DNA from: Pseudomonas alloputida
Lineage (GTDB): Bacteria > Pseudomonadota > Gammaproteobacteria > Pseudomonadales > Pseudomonadaceae
Length of the DNA stretch: 64,000 nt
Assembly (NCBI RefSeq): GCF_021283545.2
Contig: NZ_CP128540.1
Span: 2,267,501 to 2,331,500, forward strand
Direction: 5' to 3'
Below the pieces are notes generated by a model, which searched no databases, was not told where the DNA came from, and saw only the letters and a program-made list of their open reading frames with translations. The first letter of the stretch is position 1. Every line of letters starts with the position of its first letter. Below are positions 1-7,945 of the stretch, piece after piece. Both the position numbers and the translations under genes were made by a program.

Positions 1-151
1 CCCACGCCGGTGATTCTGACAACGGCTTGGACGGGGTGGCCGGAGCTGGTACGGCTTTGGCTGGCGCTTTCGATGGGGTGATGGCAGGCGACGTGTTGCA
101 ACCCGCCAGCGCGAGCATCAGGACAAGGTAAGGAAGTGCGGGCGTGTGCAT
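1..151 (-). CDS. ICE lipoprotein, 5' part only (PilL-like candidate)
   Basis: The gene starts at 151 and runs off the left edge, so only 50 codons are visible. A short hydrophobic leader ends in the lipobox LALAGC (Cys18), followed by an Ala/Pro/Lys-rich linker, so the product should be a lipidated envelope protein. In ICEs of the PFGI-1 class a PilL-type lipoprotein opens the pilus/transfer module after the topB block, which fits this position. The assignment to PilL rests on position and lipobox only. Confidence 0.5.
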   Translation of the reverse strand, partial: MHTPALPYLVLMLALAGCNTSPAITPSKAPAKAVPAPATPSKPLSESPAW

Positions 152-252
152 GAGCAGGTCTCGACAGATGTTGCCGACACCTTGGCAACACGCGCGAGGT
201 GCACCCACTGAAAAACCGAAGTTCCCCGTCCGGGTTATCAGGCTTAGTCCAT

Positions 253-278
253 AAAAAAGGCGCCCAGCAGGGCGCCTT
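253..278 (-). terminator. Rho-independent terminator after the 238-aa ICE gene
   Basis: An 8-bp perfect stem AAGGCGCC/GGCGCCTT (257-264 and 271-278) with a 6-nt loop is followed on the minus strand by a T run (complement of the A run at 253-258). It lies just after the stop at 282. Confidence 0.8.
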
Positions 279-281
279 AGG

Positions 282-998
282 TCAATCGTCAGCAAACACT
301 GGCAGTCCTGCCAGCGGGGCTGCATCAGGGTCAAACACCAGGAAGCGCGTGTCGGCCTGGCCGGCCAGCAACAACAGGGTCATCAACACCGGCGGTACCT
401 GTTCATCCAACAGGCGGATGCAGACGTCCGCCGCTGAGCAACCGGGACCTTCCACGTGGGCGCTGCGGTGCCAGGGTGTGGAGTACAGCTTGCAGCCGAC
501 GGAGCGGTTGCTGACCAATGAGAAACATTCAAAGAAGCCCGCCGGTCGTTCGGAGCGGGCAAGCTGCTGAAGGTAGGCGTACTCGTCGGCCGGTAGGTGA
601 GATGTGCTGATCTCCCAGCTGCGGCTGTACTGGCCGGTGGCAAAGGACAGCTGCTGCATCAGGTGTTCGGCAGCTTTCCGGGTGGGAAGGTCGCAGAGGT
701 GCACCGAGCCACTCAACTGCTTGGCGGTGACCTGGTACAGCACGGTGCTGACCACGCTGTCCGCGGGCAACTGCATGCGAAGGAAACCCGAGACATCCTG
801 GCCTTCCGTGATGACGGCGCAATCGTCATCGAACACGCAGGCCTGAGAGTTGATGTGATCGTCGTTCAACTCCAGCTGGGCGGTGTGCAAGGGGCGATAG
901 CAGGGCGGGCACTGGTCGTCGTAGTGGATCTGAACCACGCGCTTGCAGGCAAATGCATGAAAACCGCGGGCAAACGGGTTGGGGGTTGAGGTGAGCAT
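282..998 (-). CDS. Hypothetical ICE protein, 238 aa
   Basis: I do not recognise a family. The start at 998 was chosen because GGAG sits seven bases upstream; an earlier in-frame start at 1028 has no ribosome site. The product has scattered Cys residues (a CPPCYRP motif near the N-terminus), no signal peptide and no membrane segment. It sits between the radC-like gene and the lipoprotein gene on the same strand and has its own terminator, so it looks like a standing ICE accessory gene. Confidence 0.6.
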   Translation of the reverse strand: MLTSTPNPFARGFHAFACKRVVQIHYDDQCPPCYRPLHTAQLELNDDHINSQACVFDDDCAVITEGQDVSGFLRMQLPADSVVSTVLYQVTAKQLSGSVHLCDLPTRKAAEHLMQQLSFATGQYSRSWEISTSHLPADEYAYLQQLARSERPAGFFECFSLVSNRSVGCKLYSTPWHRSAHVEGPGCSAADVCIRLLDEQVPPVLMTLLLLAGQADTRFLVFDPDAAPLAGLPVFADD

Positions 999-1014
999 GA
1001 TGGCGCTCCAATTA

Positions 1015-1047
1015 AAAGAGAACGCCACCCCATGCAGGCGGTGGCGG
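1015..1047 (-). terminator. Probable terminator after the radC-like gene
   Basis: Stem CGCCACC/GGTGGCG (1024-1030 and 1041-1047) followed on the minus strand by a T-rich stretch (1015-1023). It sits between the radC-like stop and the next gene start. Confidence 0.55.
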
Positions 1048-1058
1048 GTGGGGGAGGG

Positions 1059-1552
1059 TTAAATCCAGCCGTATTCGGCCAGGGAGAGGGGCTGACCTTC
1101 TCCGACGATGATGTGGTCCAGAACGCGGACCTCGACCAGCGCCAGGATTTCGATCAGGCGCGCCGTCAGCACGCGGTCGGCGCCGCTGGGCTCGGGGGAG
1201 CCGGAAGGGTGGTTGTGGCTGAGGATAACTGCGGCGGCGTTGTGTGCCAGTGCCTTGACCACCACTTCACGGGATACACCGAAGCCCCATCGATGCTGCC
1301 GAAAAACAACACCTCGAAGTCCAGCACGCGGTGCTGGGAATCGAGGTACAGCAGGGCAAACACCTCGTGGTGATAAGGCGCCAAGCGCAGCTTCAGGTAA
1401 GAGGCGGCGTCGGCCGGCGTGATGAGGACTTCGCCGCGTTGGAAGTAGCGTTGGTCCAACAGCTGCAGGGCTTCGTTGATCAGTGCATCTTCGTGGGCGC
1501 GCTGGGTCAGGACGGGGTCGAGGGGCTCGACCAGGGTCAATGGCGTGTTCAT
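1059..1552 (-). pseudogene. radC-like JAB-domain gene, frameshifted
   Basis: The gene encodes a RadC-type JAB/MPN protein of the kind carried by ICEs. The first half (1552 to about 1272) ends in [11 protein letters not shown]. The second half (VVVKALAHN, then SHNHPSG, the metal-binding HxH motif) continues in another frame and stops at 1059. The frames rejoin if one C is added to the CCC run at 1271-1273, which restores [14 protein letters not shown] single-base loss or a sequencing error would explain it. The start at 1552 follows a GAGG ribosome site. RadC-family domains in mobile elements have no settled function. Confidence 0.85.
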
Positions 1553-1614
1553 GAGCAAAGCCTCATATGCAGGAGCGCTCCGGGAGGAGGCCCCAAGTGG
1601 GTGAGATCAGGCGG

Positions 1615-1872
1615 TCACAGGCGGGTGAACCGATGGCGAGTGCCGTGCAACGGTGAGTGGCAGCTTTCGCAGGGGCGGGTGGAGAACGAGTCGATGCCGA
1701 TGCCGGTGTCCGGATCGAAATCGGCGCTGAACGGCAGCAACGCTTGCACTGCCTCACGTATCTGCGCGATTCGCTCGTCAACTTCGGCCTCGCTGTAGTA
1801 CAGCGACAAGGTGCTGAAGTCGTCGTAAGCCACCGCCTGCAGGCAGTCTTCGCAGAGCCAGAAGCTTTCCAT
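1615..1872 (-). CDS. Small zinc-ribbon-like ICE protein, 85 aa
   Basis: A perfect GGAGG precedes the start at 1872. The protein has two CxxC pairs (CEDC near residues 7-10 and CESC near 68-71) that could bind one zinc, separated by an acidic helical stretch. No family is recognised. It lies between the STY4534-type gene and the radC-like gene in the same orientation, a usual place for small ICE proteins of unknown function. Confidence 0.6.
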   Translation of the reverse strand: MESFWLCEDCLQAVAYDDFSTLSLYYSEAEVDERIAQIREAVQALLPFSADFDPDTGIGIDSFSTRPCESCHSPLHGTRHRFTRL

Positions 1873-1892
1873 GACAACCTCCGACGTGAATG

Positions 1893-1924
1893 AACAACAG
1901 GCGCTCCCAAGAGCGCCTGTTGTT
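1893..1924 (-). terminator. Strong hairpin after the STY4534-type gene
   Basis: A perfect 14-bp stem (1893-1906 and 1911-1924) with a 4-nt loop CCAA lies between the stop at 1940 and the start at 1872. No long T run follows, so it may be a weak terminator or an mRNA-stabilising structure. Confidence 0.55.
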
Positions 1925-1939
1925 GGCGGTCAAACTGCC

Positions 1940-2479
1940 TCAGGCAGATTGAGCTGCTGCGGTGGAGTTACGGGGGGCGGTTGGAGTTGGCTGGCGCTGA
2001 TCGGAGTCACCGTCAGTGTTTGCCTTGTCCCCATCCGCCTCAGCAGGTTCCATCGCGTCAGAGGCAGCGTCGGTGCGGGCGGGCGCACGGTAGCTGAACT
2101 GGCCATCGACCTTGATCCACTCGATGAAGATCAGGCGGCCCTTGAGGCTGGCGCCGGGTTGACCCTTGCGTTCGCCTTTCTCGTACAGGAAGGGATCCAC
2201 CCAGAGGTCGCCGATGCGAAACGCGATGAGGACCTTGCGTTCAGCGCGGACGTCTTCGAGGTGCTCACGGATCAGCCGTTCGGCTTCGCCGCCAGCGACT
2301 TTGCAGTCGAAGCGGGTGTACTCGACGTCGTCCGAGGCACCGTGCAAGGCAGCGATGTCACAGGCCATGAACGCTTGGCCGCGGCGAACCGGGACTTCGC
2401 GGACACGGTTCAGGTAACCGATGCCTTGGGTGTGCAGGTTGAAGTAGGTGGTGGGGGCGTTATTGCTTGCGGTGGCCAT
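1940..2479 (-). CDS. STY4534-family (DUF3577) ICE replication-region protein
   Basis: Predicted 179-aa protein that matches the STY4534/DUF3577 family by its opening (MATASNN, TYFNLHTQGIGYLNRVREV) and the FxACDIAALHG block. The C-terminal 45 residues are low-complexity, rich in Ala, Pro, Asp and Thr. AGGAGA seven bases upstream fixes the start at 2479; the open frame extends 300 bases further but without coding character. Members are found in ICEs near topB and ssb and are usually linked to replication or processing; the biochemical role is unknown. Confidence 0.8.
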   Translation of the reverse strand: MATASNNAPTTYFNLHTQGIGYLNRVREVPVRRGQAFMACDIAALHGASDDVEYTRFDCKVAGGEAERLIREHLEDVRAERKVLIAFRIGDLWVDPFLYEKGERKGQPGASLKGRLIFIEWIKVDGQFSYRAPARTDAASDAMEPAEADGDKANTDGDSDQRQPTPTAPRNSTAAAQSA

Positions 2480-3223
2480 GGTGGATCTCCTGTTCAGCAG
2501 AAACGCGGACAACCACCGGCCCTGGCGGCTGGTGAGTTCCGCAAGGGTGAGGGTGCAAACACATGATCGGTAGAGAGGGCGCTCATCACCGACAGGTCGG
2601 TGACCGTGCGAGCTGCCGAGCGCGAGTCGCACTTGGGGAGAACCACCCGAAGCGGGCGCAGCCTTCAAGGTTCTGGCGGCCTGGGAGCTGTCAACGACAG
2701 CGGTGTGCAGCTCATCTATAAAACGCCGCAGAACCCCCGTCAACCGGGGATTTGCGGCGGTTTGGGCGGGTGGCAATCAGTGGCTTCCGGTGGATTCTCG
2801 GCGGCGAAAAAATAGCCCGACGGTCATCAGGCTAGGAAGAAGTGGACCACCTTTGATCCGGCGATGTGACACCGGAGTTCGTCGCAAACTCTCCGCTGTC
2901 GATCCACCGGGATCAACCGACCCTTGTCGTGGCCTAGGTCGGAATCAACTGGCACGCATCCGCGCACAAAAGGTGCCCAGTGTTTCGCCGGCGGGCACCG
3001 GAGCTGAGCATCGCCGCCGAAGCGGATGACCCTTGAGGCCTGGCACAAGCCGCATGGGTCATCCACCTAGGAGACTTGGAACGCTGAGAAGTTATCCGCA
3101 AAGGCGGTGAAGGATGGCTCCGAACTCTACGAGTCTGACCGAGCTGCCCGGAGCGAATCGGTCTGGGGTCGCCAAGTGGCGTGGGGCAACTTCACTACAC
3201 CAGCGCGGCGGTGCGGCGTCAAG
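2480..3223. other. 744-bp intergenic region with several inverted repeats
   Basis: No convincing gene is present. The right part (about 2840-3070) carries inverted repeats: CCGACC/GGTCGG at 2917-2922 and 2937-2942, and a perfect 9-bp pair GGATGACCC/GGGTCATCC at 3024-3032 and 3056-3064 with a smaller nested stem in its loop. A minus-strand terminator lies at 2807-2834. A 79-codon minus ORF (2827-3066) spans this area, but its stop falls in the terminator stem and it resembles no family. Confidence 0.5.
2807..2834 (-). terminator. Rho-independent terminator downstream of topB
   Basis: On the minus strand AGCCTGA pairs with TCGGGCT (one G-T pair) around a 6-nt loop and is followed by six T residues (complement of 2807-2812). 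It could end topB transcription or a short RNA from the structured region at 2840-3223. Confidence 0.7.
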
Positions 3224-5191
3224 TCATGTCTTCTTCGGGCGCTTGGCTTTAGTTACCGGCTTGGTGCCCTTGCAGTCCGGGTAGCGGATGCAGGACCAGA
3301 AGCTGCCAGTACGGCCTTTGCGCTGGCGCATGCCGCTGCAACACACCGGGCAGAGCGGTCCCTTCGATGGGGGCGGCTGCAGGGTGAGCGAGGCGTTGCT
3401 GCGCACCAAGCGGGTCAGCCACTGCGACTGCTTGGCTAGAAAGGTCTCGACGCTCAACTGGCCCGACTCAATTCGGCCCAAAGCCTGCTCCCATAGCGCC
3501 GTCAGCACCGGATCGGCCACTTCCGCTGGCACTGCTTCGATCAGGGTGTGCGCCGCGGCTGAGGCGGCCAGGCTGCGTTTCTTCTTGGTCAGATAACCGT
3601 GGTCGATCAGCCCCTGAATGATGGCCGCGCGGGTGGCTTCGGTGCCGAGGCCGCAGCTCTCCCTGAGCGTCTGCTTGAGCCGCAGATCGGCCACCTGGTT
3701 GGCGATGGTTTTCATCGCCTTGACCAGCGTGCCCTCGGTGTAGGCCTTGGGGGGGTGTGTGCGTTGGATAATGGCGGCGGCGTCAGTCAGCGCCACCGAA
3801 ACGGATTCTCGAAGTGTGGGTAGCCGTTGAGTCTGCTCGCCGGGCTCATTGCCGTGGGTTTCGTTGATCACCGCTTTCCAACCGCGCACCAGGATCTGCT
3901 TGCCCCGGGCCAGTAGCTGGTCGGCCTGGCTGTGCAGCAACACCTGGGTTTTCAGGTACTCATGCTCAGGAAGGAACTGAGCGAGGTAGCGGGCGCGGAT
4001 CAGCGCGTAAACTGCCTGCTCGCGCTCAGACAGCTGAGTGAGGTCGAGCTTGATGGCGGTCGGAATGATCCCGTGGTGCGCGGTGATCTTGCTGCTGTTC
4101 CAGGCGCGCGAGCGGCGACACGGATCCAGCGCTTTGATGACCTGACCGAGCGCAGGGCTGGGAGCCACCAGGGCATGCAGTATGCGGGGCACCTCATCCA
4201 GCATGCTCTCGGGCAGGTAGCCGCAATCGGTGCGCGGGTAGGTCGTGGCCTTGTGGGTTTCGTAGAGGGCTTGGGCGATCCCCAGCGTTTCCTGGGCGCC
4301 GAGCCCGAGCTTGGCCGAGCAGACTTCTTGCAGGGTGCCGAGATCAAACGGCAGTGGCGGCCCTTCGCGGACGTGTTCCACCTCGATGGTGCCAATACGG
4401 GCCGTTCCGTGTTGGCTCAGGCGCAGTGCAGCTTGCCTGGCGGCCGCTTCATCAAGGCAGCGGCCCTCATCGTCGCAGACCGAAGCCGGAGGTTGCCAGC
4501 TGGCTTTGAAACTAACACCGTCTGCCACCAACTGGGCGTCGACGTTCCAGAAGGGGTGCGGCACAAAGCTCGCGATGGCCCGGTCGCGTTCGACTACCAG
4601 GCGCAACGTCGGGGTCTGGACGCGGCCAACCGGCAGCACACCATCAAAGCCGGCGCGGCGGCCGAGCAGGGTGAACAGCCGGCTTAGGTTGATGCCCACC
4701 AGCCAGTCGGCACGGGAGCGGGCCAGTGCACAGTGGTACAGCGGCAGGGTCTGTTCGCCCGGACGCAAGGCGGCCAAGGCCCGGCGGATCGAGGCTTCAT
4801 CCAGGGCGGACAGCCACAGACGCAGGACCGGCCCCTGATACTGACAGCGCTCGAGGATCTCCCGGGCGATCATCTCGCCCTCGCGGTCAGCATCGGTGGC
4901 GATGACCACCTCAGCGCACCTTTGCAGCAGTTGGTCGATCACCTTCAGTTGGCTGGCGACCTTGGGCTTGACCACCAACTGCCAGTGATCGGGGATGATC
5001 GGCAGGTCGTCCAACGACCAGCGTTTGTAATCACCATAGGACTCAGGGGGCGCGGTTTCTAGCAGATGGCCGATGCACCAGGTGACGGTGACGTTCTGGC
5101 CCTGCAGGTAGCCATCGCCGCGCCAGCTGGCCTGCAGTACTCGGGCGATGTCACGGGCTTGGGACGGTTTCTCGCAGATGAACAGGCGCAT
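3224..5191 (-). CDS. topB: DNA topoisomerase III, ICE-encoded
   Basis: Predicted type IA topoisomerase of 655 aa that relaxes and decatenates DNA by cutting one strand. The N-terminal Toprim domain has Glu7 (FICEKPSQA) and the acidic DADREGE cluster (Asp100, Asp102, Glu104). VGINLSRLFTLL and PVGRVQTPTL follow, and the catalytic tyrosine is Tyr318 in TTYPRTDCGY. The C-terminus has a four-Cys zinc finger (CPVC ... CIRYPDC). Length is normal for the family. It belongs to the ICE replication block with ssb and parB, and it probably helps resolve replicated or transferred element DNA. Confidence 0.95.
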   Translation of the reverse strand: MRLFICEKPSQARDIARVLQASWRGDGYLQGQNVTVTWCIGHLLETAPPESYGDYKRWSLDDLPIIPDHWQLVVKPKVASQLKVIDQLLQRCAEVVIATDADREGEMIAREILERCQYQGPVLRLWLSALDEASIRRALAALRPGEQTLPLYHCALARSRADWLVGINLSRLFTLLGRRAGFDGVLPVGRVQTPTLRLVVERDRAIASFVPHPFWNVDAQLVADGVSFKASWQPPASVCDDEGRCLDEAAARQAALRLSQHGTARIGTIEVEHVREGPPLPFDLGTLQEVCSAKLGLGAQETLGIAQALYETHKATTYPRTDCGYLPESMLDEVPRILHALVAPSPALGQVIKALDPCRRSRAWNSSKITAHHGIIPTAIKLDLTQLSEREQAVYALIRARYLAQFLPEHEYLKTQVLLHSQADQLLARGKQILVRGWKAVINETHGNEPGEQTQRLPTLRESVSVALTDAAAIIQRTHPPKAYTEGTLVKAMKTIANQVADLRLKQTLRESCGLGTEATRAAIIQGLIDHGYLTKKKRSLAASAAAHTLIEAVPAEVADPVLTALWEQALGRIESGQLSVETFLAKQSQWLTRLVRSNASLTLQPPPSKGPLCPVCCSGMRQRKGRTGSFWSCIRYPDCKGTKPVTKAKRPKKT

Positions 5192-5301
5192 ATGCGGGCC
5201 CTCTCGGTGGTTTCCGACAGGGTGGGGGTGTGGCCGTGAAGCGCCAGGGTAAAGCCGAAAACGGAGGGATCGGTTCGACGTTTCAGCGCAGGGCTAAAAC
5301 C

Positions 5302-5661
5302 TTACTTGCGTTGCGCAAGATGAGTGGCCAGCGTTTGCAGAAACTCCAGGGCGAACTGTTTATCGGCATCGCCCAGCTCCTTGATGATCGCGGTGATCTG
5401 CTGGCCCTGGTCCTGGGGGCGAGGACTGATGGCCAGCAGCAGCTCATCGACGGGGCAGCCATACAGGTCAGCCAACTGCAGCAACTTCGTCACGGACAGC
5501 TCCACCAGGCCACGCTCCAGACGCGAGACGGCCTCGCCGGTAATGCGCAGGTGTTCGCCGACCTGCTCCTGGGTCAAACCACGGTCGCGACGGTACTTCG
5601 CCAACTGGCGGCCAATGTGATGTGGGCTAGGCTCTTTGACGGGCAACGGGGCGCTCTCCAA
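5302..5661 (-). CDS. XRE-family transcriptional regulator of the ICE
   Basis: A 119-aa protein with an N-terminal Cro/C1-type helix-turn-helix (about residues 16-70: IGRQLAKYRRDRGLTQEQVGEHLRI then a recognition helix with AVSRLERG), followed by a short helical tail of the kind used for dimerisation. It is divergent from the small gene at 5786, and the shared upstream region holds two copies of GTTGACT (5675-5681 and 5712-5718), which could be operator sites. Likely a local repressor of ICE genes; the targets are not shown by the sequence. Confidence 0.85.
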   Translation of the reverse strand: MESAPLPVKEPSPHHIGRQLAKYRRDRGLTQEQVGEHLRITGEAVSRLERGLVELSVTKLLQLADLYGCPVDELLLAISPRPQDQGQQITAIIKELGDADKQFALEFLQTLATHLAQRK

Positions 5662-5712
5662 TTCGATCCATATGGTTGACTACCCACCCAAGGATATGAG
5701 CGGCTCAGAGAG

Positions 5713-5741
5713 TTGACTGGCAACCCTATGAGGCGTATCAC
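5713..5741 (+). promoter_or_regulatory. Possible sigma-70 promoter for the small plus-strand gene
   Basis: TTGACT (5713-5718) is followed 17 bases later by TATCAC (5736-5741), about 45 bases before the TTG start at 5786. The -10 match is poor, so this is tentative. Confidence 0.3.
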
Positions 5742-5785
5742 GAAAAATAACTGCAGGACCCGCCCGTCCACACGGAGGCTTCAAC

Positions 5786-6022
5786 TTGCACGGATCCCAC
5801 CAGAGTGAGGCAGACAAGTTAGCGATCAAGGCCTACGAGCTGTTCATGGCCACGCAACTGGAACCGGAGAATGGGGAGGCGCGCGCGCACTTGATTGCCT
5901 GGGTTCAGGAGAGTCCGGCGCACTGGCGGGCATTCCTTGCCCTGGATCAGTGCCTGACGGAGGTGAAGCAGTTGCTGGAGAGTGAACGGCGGGGTAAACC
6001 CCGACCCAATAGAACGCGCTAG
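5786..6022 (+). CDS. Small protein resembling the FecR N-terminal (DUF4880) helix region, 78 aa
   Basis: This is the only plus-strand gene in the ICE segment. The start is TTG: GGAGG at 5774-5778 lies seven bases before it and no ATG or GTG is better placed. The pattern AIKAYELF, AHLIAWVQESPAHWRAFLALDQCL resembles the N-terminal helical domain of FecR-type anti-sigma regulators, but nothing of the FecR body follows. It is divergent from the XRE gene and convergent with ssb. It could be a small regulator; function unknown. Confidence 0.6.
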   Translation: MHGSHQSEADKLAIKAYELFMATQLEPENGEARAHLIAWVQESPAHWRAFLALDQCLTEVKQLLESERRGKPRPNRTR

Positions 6023-6105
6023 AGGGGCCAGTACTGCTCGCCGGTTGGGCGGCGCAGCCCCTGCGGTATCGCGCAGGGCGCAGTGATTCCACTGAGTTCC
6101 ACGGA

Positions 6106-6534
6106 TCACCCGGCCTTGCGCGGGGCTTTCTTGCCACCGCCTTTACGCGTGGCGCTGGGAGTGTCTTGAGCTTTCTCACGCATCGAGACCGAGGCCAGGC
6201 GATGCGGCAGGATACCAATGCGCCGGGCCTCGACCTTGAAGGTCACCCGCGCGTTGTCCTCGCTGTCTTCCCACTCCTCCTTGACCGTGCGGCCTTCGAC
6301 CAGGACGCGCATGCCTTTCTGGTACAGCGTGCTCCAATGCTCGGCATCGCGGTGCCAAAGCTCGACGGGCGCCCAGTAGCCGCCGCGATCCTCGTAGCCA
6401 CCCTCGCGCGGTACCGGGTTGTCGAAATAGACGTTCAGCCGCAGCAGGCGTCGTGGTTCATCCGGGTTGGAGTTGAACTCCTGAAACTCCGGCACACTGC
6501 CGATGTTGCCTTCACCTACAAACAACGTACTCAT
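6106..6534 (-). CDS. ssb: Single-stranded DNA-binding protein of the ICE
   Basis: A 142-aa OB-fold SSB-like protein of the ICE type: STLFVGEGNIGSVPEF, LRLNVYFDNPVPREGGYEDRGG, VLVEGRTVKEEW, followed by a basic Ser/Lys-rich tail (GGGKKAPRKAG). The acidic DIPF-like tip of chromosomal SSB is absent, as is common in this ICE subfamily. The start at 6534 has GAGGAG eight bases upstream; the GTG three codons earlier is too close to it. It follows the DUF3158 gene almost without a gap, so the two are probably co-transcribed. Confidence 0.88.
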   Translation of the reverse strand: MSTLFVGEGNIGSVPEFQEFNSNPDEPRRLLRLNVYFDNPVPREGGYEDRGGYWAPVELWHRDAEHWSTLYQKGMRVLVEGRTVKEEWEDSEDNARVTFKVEARRIGILPHRLASVSMREKAQDTPSATRKGGGKKAPRKAG

Positions 6535-6539
6535 GCGGG

Positions 6540-7034
6540 TCACTCCTCGGTGGGGGAACGGGTCAGGGCGAGTTCGGCGGCCTCGAGCTTGCCGGCACCG
6601 GCGACAGCCTGGCGATACAGTGACTGCAGGCTGCTCATCTGCAGGTTCAGCACCACCCGGTTGGTCTCCAGCTGATACAACGCCTGCCGCAGTTCAGGGT
6701 GCAGATGCGGATGAACCACCGCCTCCTGCCACACCTGCACGCCCATGCGCTGAAAGTCCGGGCTGCGCCAGCGCAGGAAGTCGGTGCCGGTCGCGCTGTG
6801 CTGCACGACCAGTCGCAGTTCCAGCAACGAGAACGGGGGCTGCGCCATGATCGCCAGCATCACTGCCATCAACTCGGCGACCTGGGTGCGCAGGCGCAGG
6901 ATCGTCTCGGCGAACTGCTGCAGCTCCCCCTTACCCTTAAAAGGCTTTAAAAGGCCTTTTAGGGAGGCACCTTGTGCGAACTCACGATAGACATCTGCTG
7001 ACAAACGCCGGGCAATCGCGTCGGCCAAGGTCAT
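6540..7034 (-). CDS. DUF3158-family ICE protein
   Basis: A 164-aa helical protein with no signal peptide or membrane segment. It opens FAQGASLKGLLKPFKGKGELQQFA and has a Leu/Gln-rich C-terminal helix, which fits the DUF3158 family found just upstream of ssb in PFGI-1-type ICEs. Its start overlaps the end of the preceding gene (7031-7034), so translation is probably coupled. By position it could be the counterpart of the integrase-regulator gene inrR of ICEclc; that link is inference. Confidence 0.7.
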   Translation of the reverse strand: MTLADAIARRLSADVYREFAQGASLKGLLKPFKGKGELQQFAETILRLRTQVAELMAVMLAIMAQPPFSLLELRLVVQHSATGTDFLRWRSPDFQRMGVQVWQEAVVHPHLHPELRQALYQLETNRVVLNLQMSSLQSLYRQAVAGAGKLEAAELALTRSPTEE

Positions 7035-7795
7035 GCCTCACCTCCTTCGGCCGGTTCTTCTGGCTCAGGGAGAGCTTCGACCTCAGGTTGGTCGTGTTGA
7101 TCCGACCCAGCGGGTAGCGGTTCTGAGGTACCCCGCGTGATGGGCGGGGCGAATTGGGAGCGGTGGCTGCCCTCGAGGATCTTGCTTGGTGGCGTGCCGA
7201 ACTTGTCGATCGCTTCACGGGCGCGGGCGTTGTTGGCGGCCATGTCATCCCGACTGACCCCTGCCAGCCGGTAGCGCTGGGCCAGACCGAACAGGCTGCG
7301 CAGCTCGTGGGCGCCGCGATCGATCCAGGTTTCCATGTCGGGGCGGCCGATTAAGGCGGTGTGGTGGGCGAGCAGAACGCGGCGCACCAGGGCGTCGTAG
7401 TCGGTCAGCAGGTAGACCGCGAGAAAGCCAAGCTGGCTGCCGATGAACAGGGGGAGGGTGACGGGATGGATATTGAGGTTGTCGCCGATGTCGACTTGGG
7501 TGGGCAGGGCGCGCTCCACCCGACTGACCTGCTTGGTCAGCGCACGCAGTTCGGCCTTGGCCTGCAGCAGCTTGTCCTCCAGTTGCAGCATGAACCAGTC
7601 GGCGAAGGGGTCATCCTGGCTGCTGGCGTGCTTGAGCAGGTTGGTGACGCCGATGTAACCGGGCATGCCCATGATCGCGTGTACCCCTTCGCGGCCCATG
7701 CGGCCTTGCCACAGCCGCGCCGCATGATGGGTATGCAAGGTGAGGGTGATGCTGCTGCGCAGGGAGCCCAGGTTGAGCTGGTAGTGATCGGTCAT
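7031..7795 (-). CDS. ICE protein of the PFL_4669 family (TIGR03761 type)
   Basis: A 254-aa protein with the family's features: LGSLRSSITLTLHTHHAARLWQGR, HAIMGMPGYIGVTNLLKHAS, and LNIHPVTLPLFIGSQLGFLAVYLLTDYD in the middle. The C-terminal 50 residues are acidic and Pro-rich. It overlaps the next gene by four bases and is separated from the replication gene upstream by a 16-bp hairpin. The family is restricted to ICEs and genomic islands; its molecular role is not established. Confidence 0.8.
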   Translation of the reverse strand: MTDHYQLNLGSLRSSITLTLHTHHAARLWQGRMGREGVHAIMGMPGYIGVTNLLKHASSQDDPFADWFMLQLEDKLLQAKAELRALTKQVSRVERALPTQVDIGDNLNIHPVTLPLFIGSQLGFLAVYLLTDYDALVRRVLLAHHTALIGRPDMETWIDRGAHELRSLFGLAQRYRLAGVSRDDMAANNARAREAIDKFGTPPSKILEGSHRSQFAPPITRGTSEPLPAGSDQHDQPEVEALPEPEEPAEGGEA

Positions 7796-7891
7796 CGCCA
7801 GTACCTCGCCGTCGGAATGACGCCGACGATGGGCCGATTAGTGCGGTTCGACGCGAATCAACATGAAGGTGGTCCGCTCGTAATTTCAGGC

Positions 7892-7944
7892 GGTGGATCT
7901 CGGTGGATTCAATGGCATGGGCATCAAGTCCACCGAGATCCACC
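7892..7944 (-). terminator. 16-bp perfect hairpin after the replication gene
   Basis: Arms at 7892-7907 and 7929-7944 are exact inverted copies of 16 bp with a 21-nt loop, and begin two bases after the stop codon at 7946. There is no T run, so it may act as an mRNA 3' stabiliser or a site for a DNA-binding protein rather than a classic terminator. Confidence 0.55.
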
Positions 7945-7945
7945 C

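Noticed and set aside
2827..3066. 79-codon minus-strand ORF with several Cys residues
   Set aside because: Its stop lies inside a terminator stem, it starts in a palindrome arm with no good ribosome site, and it resembles no family. It is kept only as part of the structured intergenic region.
3932..4687. 251-codon plus-strand ORF opposite topB
   Set aside because: Antisense shadow; topB is full length with all catalytic motifs.
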